A stretch of 62,500 bases of DNA from Emiliania huxleyi CCMP1516 (taxonomy: Eukaryota; Haptophyta; Isochrysidales; Noelaerhabdaceae), in the NCBI RefSeq assembly GCF_000372725.1, contig NW_005201192.1, positions 929,473 through 991,972 of the forward strand. Direction: 5' to 3'. How positions within the stretch are numbered: the stretch's first letter is position 1; each line of letters begins with the position of its first letter. The position numbers were made by a program, and so were the translations under genes. Of the stretch, positions 19,801 to 31,180 are shown one piece after another. The notes under the pieces are model-generated. The model made no database searches. It saw only the letters and a list, made by a program, of their open reading frames with translations, and had not been told where the DNA came from.

Positions 19801-22800
19801 GCGAGAGCGAAGCAATCTCGCCCACGGCCAACTCGTCCACGCCGAGCGCGCGCAGCGCCAAGTTGGCGCGGGCTGCCTCGGTCGCCGCGCTGTCGTCCGC
19901 GACGGTGGTGGCGGCCGCGAACGCTGCCTGCCGCTCGGTCTCATTCGCCCAGCCAGAGCCGGCTTGCACGAGAGCCGCCCGCCCCCCAACCGTGTGGCGG
20001 CGACCAGTACCCGTGTCGTCTTCCCCGGCACCCTCGCGGCCGCCCGCACCGCCCTGCGAGCGCCATAGCCCGCTCGCCTTGGTGCCCGCACCGCCGTCGC
20101 CGCCATCGGCCAGAGAGGCCGGCGGGGATGAGGTGGCACAGGTTTCGTGGTCGGCGCGTGTGATGAATGCCTCGAGCGCCTCGAGCGCCAAGCCGCTGAC
20201 AAAAGCGTCGAGGGCGTCCTTGATCGCGCCAGGGGCGGAGGAGCCAATAGCGAAGTCCAAGGCGTGGCTGGTGGCGGCTAGTACCGCCGAACCGAGCACG
20301 TCGCCGCCGTCACTGGGCACGGCGGCATAACGGAGCCGCAAACGCGCAGGTGAGGCTGCCAGCGAGACGTGGCGAGGGGCGACGCCGAGAGCGGCTAGGG
20401 CGCACTCGGGCCGCGCCGCCGCTGTCTGGAGGCTGGTGACTGCGAGGGCCTGCGCGCTCGGGTCCAGCGCGAGGATCGCCTCCGCGTGCGCGCCCTCCAG
20501 GCTGGCTTCGATCTCCACCTCCTGGTCGAGGCCCGGTGGGCGGCAGCAATAGGCGAAGCAGGCTGTGCCGTCGTTCTCCGCGACCTGCTGCCCTTCCTGC
20601 GGCGATGCGGTGGGGCAAGCCCACCTGCTCGTCCAACCGCAGTCACACGCGTCTACCTCGCCTCGCCACTGGCGGTCGGTCGGCATCGGCGGCGTGACTG
20701 TCAGCCATGCGCGGGCTCGCAGCGAGAGCGGACCGAGAGTGGCGGAGGCGAGGATGGAGCGCTCCCCCTCCAGCGTGAGGGACAGCGCCTCGACAGAGTC
20801 TAGGCCGGCCACGGAGAGAGCGGTCAGCTCGACGTCGGCCATCCCCAGCCCGCCGAGCTCGAGGGTCGGGAGCGCCGGCAGGAGCGCAACCGGCACAAAC
20901 AGCTCGTCTGGTGGCTCGGTGGCGTTGAGGGCGGGCGGCGGCTGCATCGTGAGCACGGCGACAGCCTGCGCGACGTGGGAAGCAAAGGGCGCGTGCGGAG
21001 GAGGGGCGGAGAGGGAGAGGGTGTCGGCGAGGGAGGCGGAGGCGGACTGGAAATGGGAGCCAAGCTGCCGAGTGCCTCTCGGAAGAGTCTCGGAAGCGAC
21101 TCACCCGCGCCACACGGGAGGCGGCCTCGGCGCCGAGGGAGGCGTTGGATAGCGTCGAGTTGAGCCAGGAGAGGGTGGCCGCGGCGGCGTTATCGCCACC
21201 GACGCTGTCACGGCCGAGCTCCGTCCAAATAAAACCGCCCGGTGGCTCTGCCCTCGCGAGCGGGCGGGCGGCCAGCGCTGCGACTTGGGACTCTTCGAAT
21301 CGTGCGAGTGCGGGGCCAAGGTCAAGCGTGATGATCAGCGCAAGCTCGTCCTTAATCAGCGAGCTGAGCGTCTGCGAGAGCAGCTGCGTCGCCAAACCTG
21401 CCACGCCCGAGAGAGGGCCGAGAGACGCGATGTTTACTGTCAGCGCAGCTCCGACTTCGGACCGTTCGAGCTTGATGCCGGCGGGCAGGCCGCTCGAACC
21501 ACGGGGGGAGAGCGCCAGCACGAAATCGGCCGTGAGCTTCTCGGCCGCTACCCTCATACCACTGAGCGGCGTGAGCGCAGCGAGCTGGCCGAGGGCGCCG
21601 ACTGCCTTGTCGCTGAGCCGCACACGCAATGCGCCGTCAGCAGCCGGGCCGCGATTCACGTCGACGCGGCCAATAGAGCAGTGGAAGCCACCGTCGGCGA
21701 TAGCAAGGCTGTAGCGAGGCGGCTGCTGCTGTGCAGACACCGCTGTCTGCATCCCGTCCACGCGCACGCCCCAGCACGCGACCTGCTCGAGGCTCAAGGT
21801 CACGGCGGACGGCACCTGCTCCCGCGTCTCGACCTGCAAGGTGACCTGGTCTGCGGTGAAGTGGGCGCCGTAGAGGAGCCGGGCGAGGGTGCCCATCGAC
21901 AAGAGCTGGCGCCAACCCACAAAACAGGAAAGCGACCGGCAGCAGCGGAGCAGCAAGGAGTCCGCCGCGCCTCGCCTCCGTGATATGATTGTGTACTAGA
22001 GTTAGGCCCTTGAAGGGCCCCGCCCCCAATGGGGGCGGGGTTGAATGGGCTAGCGTTTGCGTGGCGTTGACATGAGCACGAAGTTGCTAATGTGGGTAGA
22101 CGAACAAATAGTAGGGTTGAATTCGTCCACGTAAGGCTTGGGGAGTGCTTGGGGTGGCCTCAGGCATCCCCAATGGAGTCGCAGCGGTGCCCCAAAAGCA
22201 GCTTTTAGCGATTGTCGAACCTCGAAGCCTGTTCGTTTGAAGAAAGGCACACGGTAGAGCCGTACTATCGGGCCACCGGTGTCGGGTCACCAGTACTAAA
22301 CAAAAATTCGACAGTTTGAGGGGTGAGAGCATGCAGTATTGTGGCATATCATGTCACATAAGGTCAAGCTTGACCGCAGAAGCATCAAGAAGCGGATACT
22401 CCAGCTCGACTGTGCCGGCAACGCTGCCTCCTCACGCCGAACGCGAGCAGCAGATGGCCAAAGTGTGCCAGCGCGAGAGCCTCGCAAGCGGGCGCAGAAG
22501 AAGCTCGCCGTGACACGATGCCGGGCGGTGGTGGTGCTCTGGCGGCTGTGCACAGTGGGAAACGTCAGGCTGCAACAGGGCAGCACGATGGTCGTGCCCC
22601 GCTGCAGCCTGGCCTGACATGCACAGGGCGAACAGAGACGGGACTATCGCCTGGCGCTCGTCTGGGCAAACTTTGACCGCCGCCCGGCTCGCAACGAGCA
22701 CGCAGCGACAAAATGATGACCGTGTCGAAGTTGAGGCTGGTCGAGAGGAAGAGGCTGCCGTGCGAGCCGGCAATTGGCTGGCTCGGCGTGGACAGCCGGC

Positions 22801-23110
22801 GGCGACTTTTTGCCGAAGAGCGTGCCTGCCGAAGAGCGAGTCTGACTCAAAGTGCACGGAGTGGGCGCCGCCGACCGTCGGGAGGAGTCCGATGGGTGCC
22901 AGGACGATCCAGAGAGCGATGAAGGCGCAAATTGCGCCGCCGAAAGTGGCGGTAGAGGCCAGGCCGTGCGCGTGGGCCGGTCGGGCCACGTCCCGGGGCG
23001 AGCGATCGAGGGCCGCGGGGCTTGCCCCGTCGGCCGAGCGGTGCGAACGGCCGGTCGCCCGCTTCGGGTTGGACCCGCCGGGCGGTCCGGCGGCGGATTG
23101 CATGGCCGGG
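16866..23110 (-). CDS. Large BPI/LBP-like lipid-binding protein with PqiA-like membrane domain
   Basis: A multi-exon gene read 5' to 3' on the minus strand. About 23110-22850 encodes a basic leader and one membrane segment (I-C-A-F-I-A-L-W-I-V-L-A-P-I-G-L-L). About 21950-19150 encodes long, repetitive beta-rich sequence of the kind found in BPI/LBP or TULIP-type lipid-binding proteins, with N-glycosylation-like sites and a Cys-rich insert (about 20640-20540). About 19117-16866 encodes several membrane segments. Among them, F-F-E-K-M-G-K-W-S-N-V-D-S-L-M-I-F-I-L-M resembles the K-W-S-x-x-D-V signature of PqiA proteins, and A-L-E-V-Y-V-V-C-M-I-L-S-I-V a later one. One junction is clear: donor after V-A-R (about 21105) to the acceptor before A-V-A-V-L-T (about 20970). 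Stop is at 16866. Exact exon borders and the 5' exon link are inferred. Confidence 0.6.
22018..22040. repeat. Perfect GC-rich hairpin, 10-bp stem
   Basis: CCCCGCCCCC and GGGGGCGGGG flank a three-base AAT loop. Immediately left, GGCCCTTGAAGGGCC (about 22004-22018) is another short palindrome. It lies in the presumed first intron of the lipid-binding gene. Confidence 0.9.
22041..22800 (-). other. Presumed long intron, no gene seen
   Basis: Lies between the leader exon and the first lipid-binding exon of the minus-strand gene. Mixed composition with no conserved motif on either strand. If those exons belong to different genes, this is intergenic. Confidence 0.35.
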
Positions 23111-23359
23111 CGGGCCTCCGGGAGGCAGGCGGGGCCGTGACAGGGGCAGGGCAGAAAATCCCATTCGGAGAGCGTGTGGCGCGACCCGGTTGCTACTTTC
23201 AATGATAGGGATTTCTCGTCGATTACGTAGTGTGCAACATAATGTGCGCGTAGCCGGCCTGCAGAGGTGTGCGTGGCACTCGGCTTTTTCTTCTTTCATT
23301 ATGGCCATTTCGTGGCCGCTACCAGCTGCATCTCCCGACCGACTTCTCAGCCGAAAAGC

Positions 23360-26300
23360 ATGTGCAACGCTGCCCACCTCCCAAGCAAAGGCCAAGGCAG
23401 CGACAGCAAAGGCAGCGGCGCGCCGAAGTGGCAGCGCAATGCGAGCCTGCGGCAGCTCTACCGCTTCGCCTCAAAGACAGATCGCTGGCAGATGGTGGCG
23501 GGCGTTTCCGCTGTGGTTGTCTCTGGAGCAAACCAGCCGCTGCAGCTCGTCGTCTTTGGACAGCTCCTCGACTCGTTCAACCTTACCGACAAAAGTGAGG
23601 TTCAGAGACAGATCTTCTTCCTCGCAGGCATGTACGCGGCCCTCGGCGTCCAGCAGCTCATCACCATATCCATCCAGACGGCGTGCTTCACCGCGGTCGC
23701 GGCGAGGCAGAGCCTCCGCATGCGCGCCGCGTACTTTGCGGCGCTCGCCCGCCGCCCCCTCTCCTTTTTCGACGGCGCGGATGCGGGCGGGCTAGCCTCG
23801 TCTGTGCTCGAGAAGACCACCGCGGTGCAGGCGGGCCTGGGCGACGACCTGGCGCAGCTTCTCCAGCGTCTCGTAGCCTTCGTCACCGGCCTTGCCTGCG
23901 CCCTCTACTTCAGCTGGCAGCTCGCGCTGGTCTCGACGGCAGCCGTGCCCCTGCTCGCCCTCTGCGTCAAGTGCGCGAGCGGCGCCTACTCGCGCGCTAC
24001 AGCCGAGTCGGCGCTGCTGCTCGACCAGGCCACCTCGACGCCGCTGGAGGCGGTCTCTGCCGTCCGCACTGTCCAGGCGTACGGCCTGCAGCGGCGCTTC
24101 CTCGCACGATACGCCGAGCTGGCGACCGCGGCAGCCGCGCAAGGCAAGCGGCTCGGCCGTGCCAAGGCGGCGCTGGAGGCGACGATCGCGCCAATCATGT
24201 TTTTGATGTTTGGGTCGGCGCTCTGGTTCGGATCAAAGCTGGTGAGCGACGACATGGAGGCGCACGAATATTGCCGCTTCGTCTCGGAGAGCGGCGAGCT
24301 GCAAGATCCGGACGGGGGCCGTTGCGAGACGGGCGGCGATATCATGACCGCATTCCTCAGCGTCCTGTTTGGCTTTCTCGGGCTGCTCCAGGCGCTCCCC
24401 TCCCTCGCCACCCTCGCCGCTGCCCGCACGGCAGCCGCCGCCATCCTCGACGTGATCGACGCGCCGCCCGACCCCACCGACGCCCTCGCCGGCACGGGCG
24501 CCGTGCCGCCGTCGGGGCGCGCCGCCGGCCGGATCGAGCTCGTCGAGGTGAGCTTCGCGTACCCGGCGCGGCGCGACGTGCAGGTGTACCAGGGCCTCTC
24601 GCTCACGATCGAGCCGGGCGCCACGGTCGCGCTCGCCGGCCCGTCGGGGTGCGGGAAGTCGACCCTCGTCGCGCTGCTCGAGCGGTGGTACGACGTCGAC
24701 GGCGGCCGCGTCGTGCTCGACGGCGCCGACGTGCGCTCGCTGTCTGTCCGGTGGCTGCGCTCGCAGATCGGGCTGGTGAGCCAGGAGCCGGTGCTCTTCA
24801 ACGGTACGATCGCGTACAACATCGGCCTCGGCGCGGCGGCGGCCGGCGAGGGCGGCGGCGAGGGCGGCGGCGAGGCGGCGGCGGCGGCGGTCGAGGTTGC
24901 GGCGCGCCAGGCCAACGCGCACGCCTTTGTGTCGGCGATGCCGGACGGCTACGCGACCGAGGTTGGCGACAAGGGCGTGCAGCTGTCGGGCGGGCAGAAG
25001 CAGCGGATCGCCATCGCGCGCGCGCTGGTGCGCGACCCGCCGATCCTGGTGCTCGACGAGGCGACGTCGGCGCTCGACGCCGAGTCGGAGCGCATCGTGC
25101 AGGCCGCGCTCGACGAGCTGCTACGCGCGCAGCGCCGCACGACCATCGTGATTGCGCACCGGCTGAGCACGATCCGCAACGCCGACAAGATCGCGGTGGT
25201 GAGCGGCGGGCGGGTGGTGGAGGAGGGGCCGCACGACGAGCTCGTGGACCGCGAGGGCGGCATCTACCGGTCCCTCGTGCAGGCTCAGCTCGGCGCTGAC
25301 AGCGGCGCTAGGCCACCATCACCGCCCCGGGCGCCCGCCTCTCCGCGTCGGCGCCGGCCGACCACCAGCGGCTCGGCCGAGTCAGAGGCGGAGGAGGCTG
25401 CTGAGCCCGGTGTGATCGCGCGCGCAGTCCAGTTTGCGGAGGCGGCCGCTGAGGTTGCCACGGGGGCTGCGGTTGGTGCTGCCGACGTGATTGGCGCCGT
25501 CGACCTCGCCGCTGATTTCGACGACGCCGCCGACGCCGCTCAGATCGAGCCGTCGATCGGCGGCGGGCGGGCACGGCGGTGGCGGCGCGGCAAGCGGGCG
25601 GCTGGGATGCCGCGCAAGGGGGGCGAGGACGGGGGCAAGCGCGACAAGGCGGCCGCCGCAAAGCTGAGCAAGGAGGCGCGCAGCTGGTTGTGGCGGCAGA
25701 CCAAGCCGGAGCTCGGCTTTTACCTGACGGGCCTGGTCGGCGCCGCCATCACTGGCCTCGCGATGCCCGCCGTCGGGTTTCTCATGGCGCGCTTCATAGT
25801 CGTTTTCTACAACGTCGACGTCGACGAGATGCGGCGCGACGCGTTGTTGTGGGCGCGTGCCCCTTGCTGCATCGGGACGTCGCGGCGAGCCTAGCCTCGG
25901 CCATAACTCTGAGCATTCGGCGACAGGCGCTCGTCTTTCTCGGTATGGGAGCTGCGCAGTCGCTAGGAGCCGGCCTCCGCCAGGCGGGCGTTTGCGCCTC
26001 CGGCTCTCTCGCCCAGCTCGCCGCGCCGCCGCATCACACCCACGTCGACGCCCGTTTGCCGGCAGGTCTCCTTCTCCGTCATCACCGAGCGGATGGTGCG
26101 CCGCATCCGCCTCGCCGCCTTTGAATCGATCCTGCGGCAGCCGATTGCTTTTTTCGACTCGTCCACGGTGAGCGCATTCGGCGTTTGGCGCTGCGGCGCC
26201 GGGGCGCACGCCCATGACGCGCTCGCGGTGGTGTCCATAGGAGCACACCGCGGGCGCCCTCGCCAATCAGCTCGCTGCCGACTGCCACCTCCTCAAGGCG

Positions 26301-27841
26301 CTGACGGGTGAGCGCGCCGGGCTCGCAGTCTCGCAGGTTCGCACCGCCCCCTCCCCCTCTTCCCCCGCCAGACCTGACCCACTGCTCTCGCGGGGCAGAT
26401 CGCGGTTCTCATCGCGGGGCTCTACATCTCCTTCGACGCTTCCTGGCGCCTTACTCTCTGCATCTTTGGCGTCATTCCTGCCATCGTGCTGCCCGTCGCC
26501 GTCCAGGCTAAGGTGGTGGGCAGGTACGCAGAGCGAGCCAACGCTTCCCTCGTGCGGGCTGCGTCGGTCGCCTCGGAAACGCTGCTGCAGCTGCGCACCA
26601 TCGCCGCTTTTGGGCTCGAGGCGCGCGCCGTCGATGCTTTCACCGCCGAGCTGTCGCTGCCGTACAAGCAGGACGTCCTCAAGGGTGCTAGCTCGTCGCG
26701 AGCGACACGCCTCCGCGCGATGGGCGTCAGGGCGCACGCGTGGGACCCGTCTGTAGGCGTCGCCCTGGGCGTGGGGAGCGGCACGGCCGCCGGTACTATC
26801 CTTTTCGCCGCCGCCTTCCAGTACGTTGTGGGCGCGCTCTTCTTTGACGCCGACTTGATCAGCTTCTCCGACATCATGAGCTGCCTCCTCGTCCTCATCT
26901 TCATGGCCTTTGGCTTCGCCACGGTCTCGCGGGACGTCTCGGACCGCGCCGAGGCCATGCAGGCGGCACGGCGCGTGTACAAGCTGGTCTCGACGCTGTC
27001 GGCCATCGACGCCCTCGCCGGCACGGGCGCCGTGCCGCCGTCGGGGCGCGCCGCCGGCCGGATCGAGCTCGTCGAGGTGAGTTTCGCGTACCCGGCGCGG
27101 CGCGACGTGCAGGTGTATCAGGGCCTCTCGCTCACGATCGAGCCGGGCGCCACGGTCGCGCTCGCCGGCCCGTCGGGGTGCGGGAAGTCGACCCTCGTCG
27201 CGCTGCTCGAGCGGTGGTACGACGTCGACGGCGGCCGCGTCGTGCTCGACGGCGCCGACGTGCGCTCGCTGTCTGTCCGGTGGCTGCGCTCGCAGATCGG
27301 GCTGGTGAGCCAGGAGCCGGTGCTCTTCAACGGTACGATCGCGTACAACATCGGCCTCGGCGCGGCGGCGGCCGGCGAGGGCGGCGGCGAGGGCGGCGGC
27401 GAGGCGGCGGCGGCGGCGGTCGAGGTTGCGGCGCGCCAGGCCAACGCGCACGCCTTTGTGTCGGCGATGCCGGACGGCTACGCGACCGAGGTTGGCGACA
27501 AGGGCGTGCAGCTGTCGGGCGGGCAGAAGCAGCGGATCGCCATCGCGCGCGCGCTGGTGCGCGACCCGCCGATCCTGGTGCTCGACGAGGCGACGTCGGC
27601 GCTCGACGCCGAGTCGGAGCGCATCGTGCAGGCCGCGCTCGACGAGCTGCTACGCGCGCAGCGCCGCACGACCATCGTGATTGCGCACCGGCTGAGCACG
27701 ATCCGCAACGCCGACAAGATCGCGGTGGTGAGCGGCGGGCGGGTGGTGGAGGAGGGGCCGCACGACGAGCTCGTGGACCGCGAGGGCGGCATCTACCGGT
27801 CCCTCGTGCTGCACAACAATGCCGGGCGCGTCGAGCTGTGA
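23360..27841 (+). CDS. Full-size ABCB-type (P-glycoprotein-like) ABC transporter
   Basis: Exons 23360-25852, 25927-25983, 26066-26167, 26241-26336 and 26399-27841 join in phase 0 to 1396 residues with TMD-NBD-TMD-NBD order. Each NBD shows Walker A G-P-S-G-C-G-K-S-T, Q-loop V-S-Q-E-P, signature L-S-G-G-Q-K-Q-R, Walker B I-L-V-L-D-E-A-T-S-A-L-D and the H-loop I-V-I-A-H-R-L-S-T-I, so both sites should be active. TMD1 has six hydrophobic segments; TMD2 is split by the small introns. A charged, Ala/Arg-rich linker of about 130 residues joins the halves. Donors after 25852 and 25983 are GC, the other two GT; introns are 62-82 bases. Likely exporter of lipids or hydrophobic compounds; substrate cannot be told. 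The start at 23360 is the first in-frame ATG after which TMD1 follows. The NBD coding DNA is duplicated almost exactly. Confidence 0.93.
24479..25280 (+). repeat. 802-bp NBD1 copy, near-identical to 27008-27809
   Basis: Reading the two blocks in parallel I found only two base differences (both C/T at third codon positions, in S-F-A-Y and V-Y-Q) and no indels. Identity ends abruptly, at the codons for D-A-L-A-G-T-G on the left and at L-V on the right. It covers the entire first nucleotide-binding domain. Confidence 0.95.
27008..27809 (+). repeat. 802-bp NBD2 copy, near-identical to 24479-25280
   Basis: Direct repeat at a fixed offset of 2529 bases from the NBD1 copy. The flanking membrane domains share no such identity, so the match is confined to the nucleotide-binding domain. 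Confidence 0.95.
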
Positions 27842-28451
27842 GCACCGCGGCGCGCGAGCGGGTGGGACACATGTGGCTTGTGGGAGATAGAGATCTAAGA
27901 GCGGGACGGGACCCGGACAGAGCACACGCGAGAGGGGGCAGCTGCGCGTGTGCCTGAGAGAGAGTGTGCGCTGTAGCATGCGAGCGGGCGCCGCGGCCGC
28001 AACCGCGCTCTCTCGCACAATACCGATCACACATATCACTGACATATGTGTGTGGGCTGTGTGGCTGCACCGGGCGCGGGCCGCTGCCGTGGGGCGAGAG
28101 AGGGAAAATTAATAAGGCGTGTGCGCGCCGCGCCGCGAACCGCCGGCCGGGCCCGCCGGCCCCGAGCTCTCTGCCCCCGCCCGCCCCAGGCCCCGCGGTT
28201 GTCTATCGCATGTCGCGGGGACCGCGGCGGACGGCGACGGGGCAAGCGCGGGGCGGGCGGCGGAGACTATTGCAATATAGAGGTTTGGTATGCTAAGTAA
28301 GGGACATTCATCTACTGTGGGTTTATGGTTTTTCAATGGGTGGTACTACGCAAGACTCAAAAAGACGCACATAACATGATGTGCGTCGCGCCAGAACCGT
28401 CCTATCCACTCTCTCGGCTATACGCCATCGCCCGCTAGTCGTTCGGCGCAT
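27842..28451. other. Tail-to-tail intergenic region
   Basis: Lies between the 3' ends of the ABC transporter (plus) and RPL10 (minus). It contains short GT- and GA-rich tracts and a GC-rich block. No gene seen; it should hold both 3' untranslated regions. Confidence 0.5.
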
Positions 28452-29395
28452 TCAGTCGCCGAGCATGGAGAGCGGCAGCTTTGACAGCGTGCGGGAGTCG
28501 AGCGGCCCCTTCGGCGCGAGCACCTTCACGTTGATACCGTCCTTGACGAGGCGGCCCTCGGCCTGCAGCGCCTCGTACCGCTCGCGAGGCAGCTTCGTGA
28601 AGCCCCAGTTGTTGGAGACGCAGAGGCGCTGCCGGCCGGGGAACTTGTACTTTGCGCGGCGGAGCGACTCGAGCACCTGCGGCTTGTGCACGTCGCGGGC
28701 GCGCACCGAGAGCAGGATCTGCCCAATCTCGACGCGCGCAACCGTGCCGTACGTCTTGCCGAACGCGCCGCGCATGCCCGTCTGCAACCGATCCGCGCCG
28801 GCGCACGAAAGCATCTTATTGATGCGGAGCACGTGCCACGGGTGCACACGGATACGCAGGTGGAAGGACTCCTTGCCCGCGTTCTTCACCATGTACTTGT
28901 TGCACGCCACACGCGCCGCCTCGAGCGCCTCGGAAGAGAGCTGCTCCTTCTCCACAGACACCATGTGCGCGGCGAACGGGAAGATGTCAACGGGGTACTT
29001 CTTCTTGCCCGCGTCGTAGATGCGAATTTTCGGGTCTGCGCGCGCGCGCGCGGCGGGGCGGGCGGGGTTGGCTCTCGCACAGCGGGAGCGGGGCAGAGTC
29101 CCAATGCCCCAGGCGCGACGTCCCGGCGGCAGCGAGGCGGGGGGAGGGGTCCCTCTCACCAGGGACGCCGCGGTTGAAGCGCGACTTTGGGTACGGCTTG
29201 TTCTTCTGGTACCGATAGCACTGCAGGCAGAGGGAGCGGCGGACTCATGGGTGGACGTGGACGTCGCCATCTCCCATGTTCACGGCTGGGCCCGGTCGGG
29301 CCCTTTGGAGAGCCCGGCGCGCGTGCGGCGCGTCTGAAGCGATACGAAGGGGCTGCGACGTGCGGCGCGCGCGCCTTGAAGGGGCGCCGACCCAT
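28452..29395 (-). CDS. RPL10: 60S ribosomal protein L10 (uL16)
   Basis: Exons 29375-29395, 29160-29220 and 28452-29035 (complement) join in frame to 221 residues. Exon 1 encodes M-G-R-R-P-F-K, exon 2 begins [15 protein letters not shown], and exon 3 begins D-P-K-I-R-I-Y-D. These align without gaps with the universal start of the family, M-G-R-R-P-A-R-C-Y-R. Later landmarks are [20 protein letters not shown], the M-R-G-A-F-G-K peptidyl-transferase-proximal loop, and the conserved [10 protein letters not shown]. It is a core large-subunit protein that joins late in assembly and contacts the P-site tRNA region. Intron 1 has a GC donor (AAG|GCGCGC) and CTGCAG acceptor; intron 2 is GT-AG. Confidence 0.97.
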
Positions 29396-29439
29396 CGCTG
29401 CTGCCGCCCTGCGCCGAACTCCTGCGAGCAGGGCGGGCG

Positions 29440-30210
29440 CGGCGAAATGACCCGATGGACGCGGCGGCGACTTCCCCGGCGCCTCAGAGAGGAGAGAGAG
29501 CGCGCGCGGCAGGCCAGCGCAGCGCGCGGCGTGGGAGCAATCGCATGGCGTGCGTGCGCTGAGGCCCCCTAGGGCCTAGACCTCTGAAGCACGGCACGCG
29601 CAGGTGGCGTTTATTTTTGCCCTTTCGGGTATCATGACCGGGTAGGTAGGGTAGGTCTGGCCCTCCCGTCGGGTTTTTCCCTCTCTTCAAGCTGGAATTT
29701 TCACAGCAGAAAAAGAAATTTTCGGCGGAAATCACGATGTCAACCCTCCCCAAATGGGTGATCTGATGCTTGTAGGGCTTGAGAGTGGCCTCCCAGAGAG
29801 TTTTTGTTTTGGCCTCCCATGTCACAAATAAGTAGGTAGGTAGGTTAGGTAGGTAGGGGCACCGCAGGGGCCGGCCAGGGTTTTGGAAGAATTTCATCAT
29901 GAGGCCCGCCCAAGGCCAAGCAAAAATAAACGCCACCTGGCACGCGAGGTCTTCCGTATTTCTTTTTGATACCGAAGGTCTACATGTAGGCACGGGAAGC
30001 TACAAGCGCCAGAGCAGGGTCGTAGCTGTCTTGCGCGGCATTTTCTTATTTTATGCTCTAGGCGCCTGGACCTCTGAGGCACGAGAGGCAGCGAAACAAG
30101 AAACTAGAGCATCAAGACGCCTGGGCAGCTTCGCGATGCCTTCCGTGTTTCTTTTTGGTGCCGGCAGGCTGAAAGAGAATTCGGGCCCGCTGCCGCTCTG
30201 GACCTAGTGA
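29440..30210. repeat. Dispersed repeat locus, inverted relative to 9330-9530
   Basis: 29446-29580 and 30137-30186 match, in reverse order and orientation, blocks at 9400-9530 and 9330-9379. A third related piece at about 29945-29960 (CTTCCGTATTTCTTTTTGAT) is a diverged copy of CTTCCGTGTTTCTTTTTGGT at 30139. The sequence between is AT-richer than its surroundings and contains a GGTAGGTAGGTTAGGTAGG tract (about 29833-29857). No gene is supported. Confidence 0.65.
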
Positions 30211-30442
30211 GGCGATGAGAGGAGAGAAACAAGAAACGCTGGGTTTTTGCCAGAGCTCCAAATGGCCCGGCACTGACGACCGTCCCGACATAGACAGGCT
30301 CCGCTGGGGCTAGGCGACGCCTCGGCACCCATCCTTCCTCTCGTCTTGCTGAGCCACGTCACTGCGTAGAGTACGTATGAGCACACGGTGCACTGCCGGT
30401 GCAAGTGCCCCCCCCCCCCCCCCCACCCCCCTCTCCTACCGC

Positions 30443-30823
30443 TCACTGGATGAGCATACGGTACGAGTCGCCCGCCGTCCACGACGTCACGACGGTGTTC
30501 GTGTGGCCGTTGCCTGGCGGGCCGAGCGTGATGCTGTTGAGCACCACACCGCGCGGGACGCCTAGAGACAGCACCGGCGACGTGAGCGGCGTAGAGCTAC
30601 GGAGGAACGACCTGCACCACTCACCCGCCGCGCGCAGCGCGGCGCCCTGCACGTCCGTGCCCGCAAGGCCGCCGTTGGCGTCGTCGGCCGGCACGGCGGT
30701 CGAGTCCGTGCCGTGGAACTGACGCACGTGACCCAAGCAAAACTCGACGCCGTCCTCGTCCTCGGCCACGATCCATGTGCGGGTGCGCGCGTACAGGTTG
30801 ATCCACCACTGCACATTGCCCAT
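30443..30823 (-). CDS. Small two-exon protein, unknown
   Basis: ATG at 30823 sits in a GCCATGG context. Exon 30625-30823 ends at a GTGAGT donor; the acceptor CTCTAG leads to exon 30443-30561. The junction is in phase and gives 105 residues. The start M-G-N-V-Q-W-W-I-N-L-Y-A-R-T-R-T-W and the tail N-T-V-V-T-S-W-T-A-G-D-S look like genuine protein, but I recognise no family. No signal peptide or membrane segment. Reading straight through the 63-base intron also stays open (126 residues), so splicing is not proven. Confidence 0.5.
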   Translation of the reverse strand: MGNVQWWINLYARTRTWIVAEDEDGVEFCLGHVRQFHGTDSTAVPADDANGGLAGTDVQGAALRAAGEWCRSFLRSSTPLTSPVLSLGVPRGVVLNSITLGPPGNGHTNTVVTSWTAGDSYRMLIQ

Positions 30824-31180
30824 GGCACGGAGGGGGGTATGGGAAACTCCAAAGAGCAAGACCGTTGTTAAGCGTGCTTGAAGAACTCTCCCAGGTCCGC
30901 GAAATCATCAAGGTCACTCTATTGGCCTCGCCACGGGCCACGCCCCACGGAACGCTGTGACCGATACGGCTTTATCCCGCTCGTAACTTTCAGCAGCGCC
31001 CTAGAGAGGAGAGACGGAGAGAGAGCCGGCGGGGAAAGTCAAAGTGGGTCTTAAAGTGCGCGCGTTGCAGGGAGAGAGAGAAGTCGCCAAGTCCCACGTC
31101 AGAGCGGACGCGGTCCGCAGCGCAGCGGAGCACCGGGACGCGAGACGCGCAGCTCTTACGTACATTCCCGTAGGAGGACT

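Noticed and set aside
23683..25299. 538-codon plus-strand frame overlapping the ABC transporter
   Set aside because: Out-of-frame shadow of NBD1; Arg-rich composition and repeated identically over NBD2.
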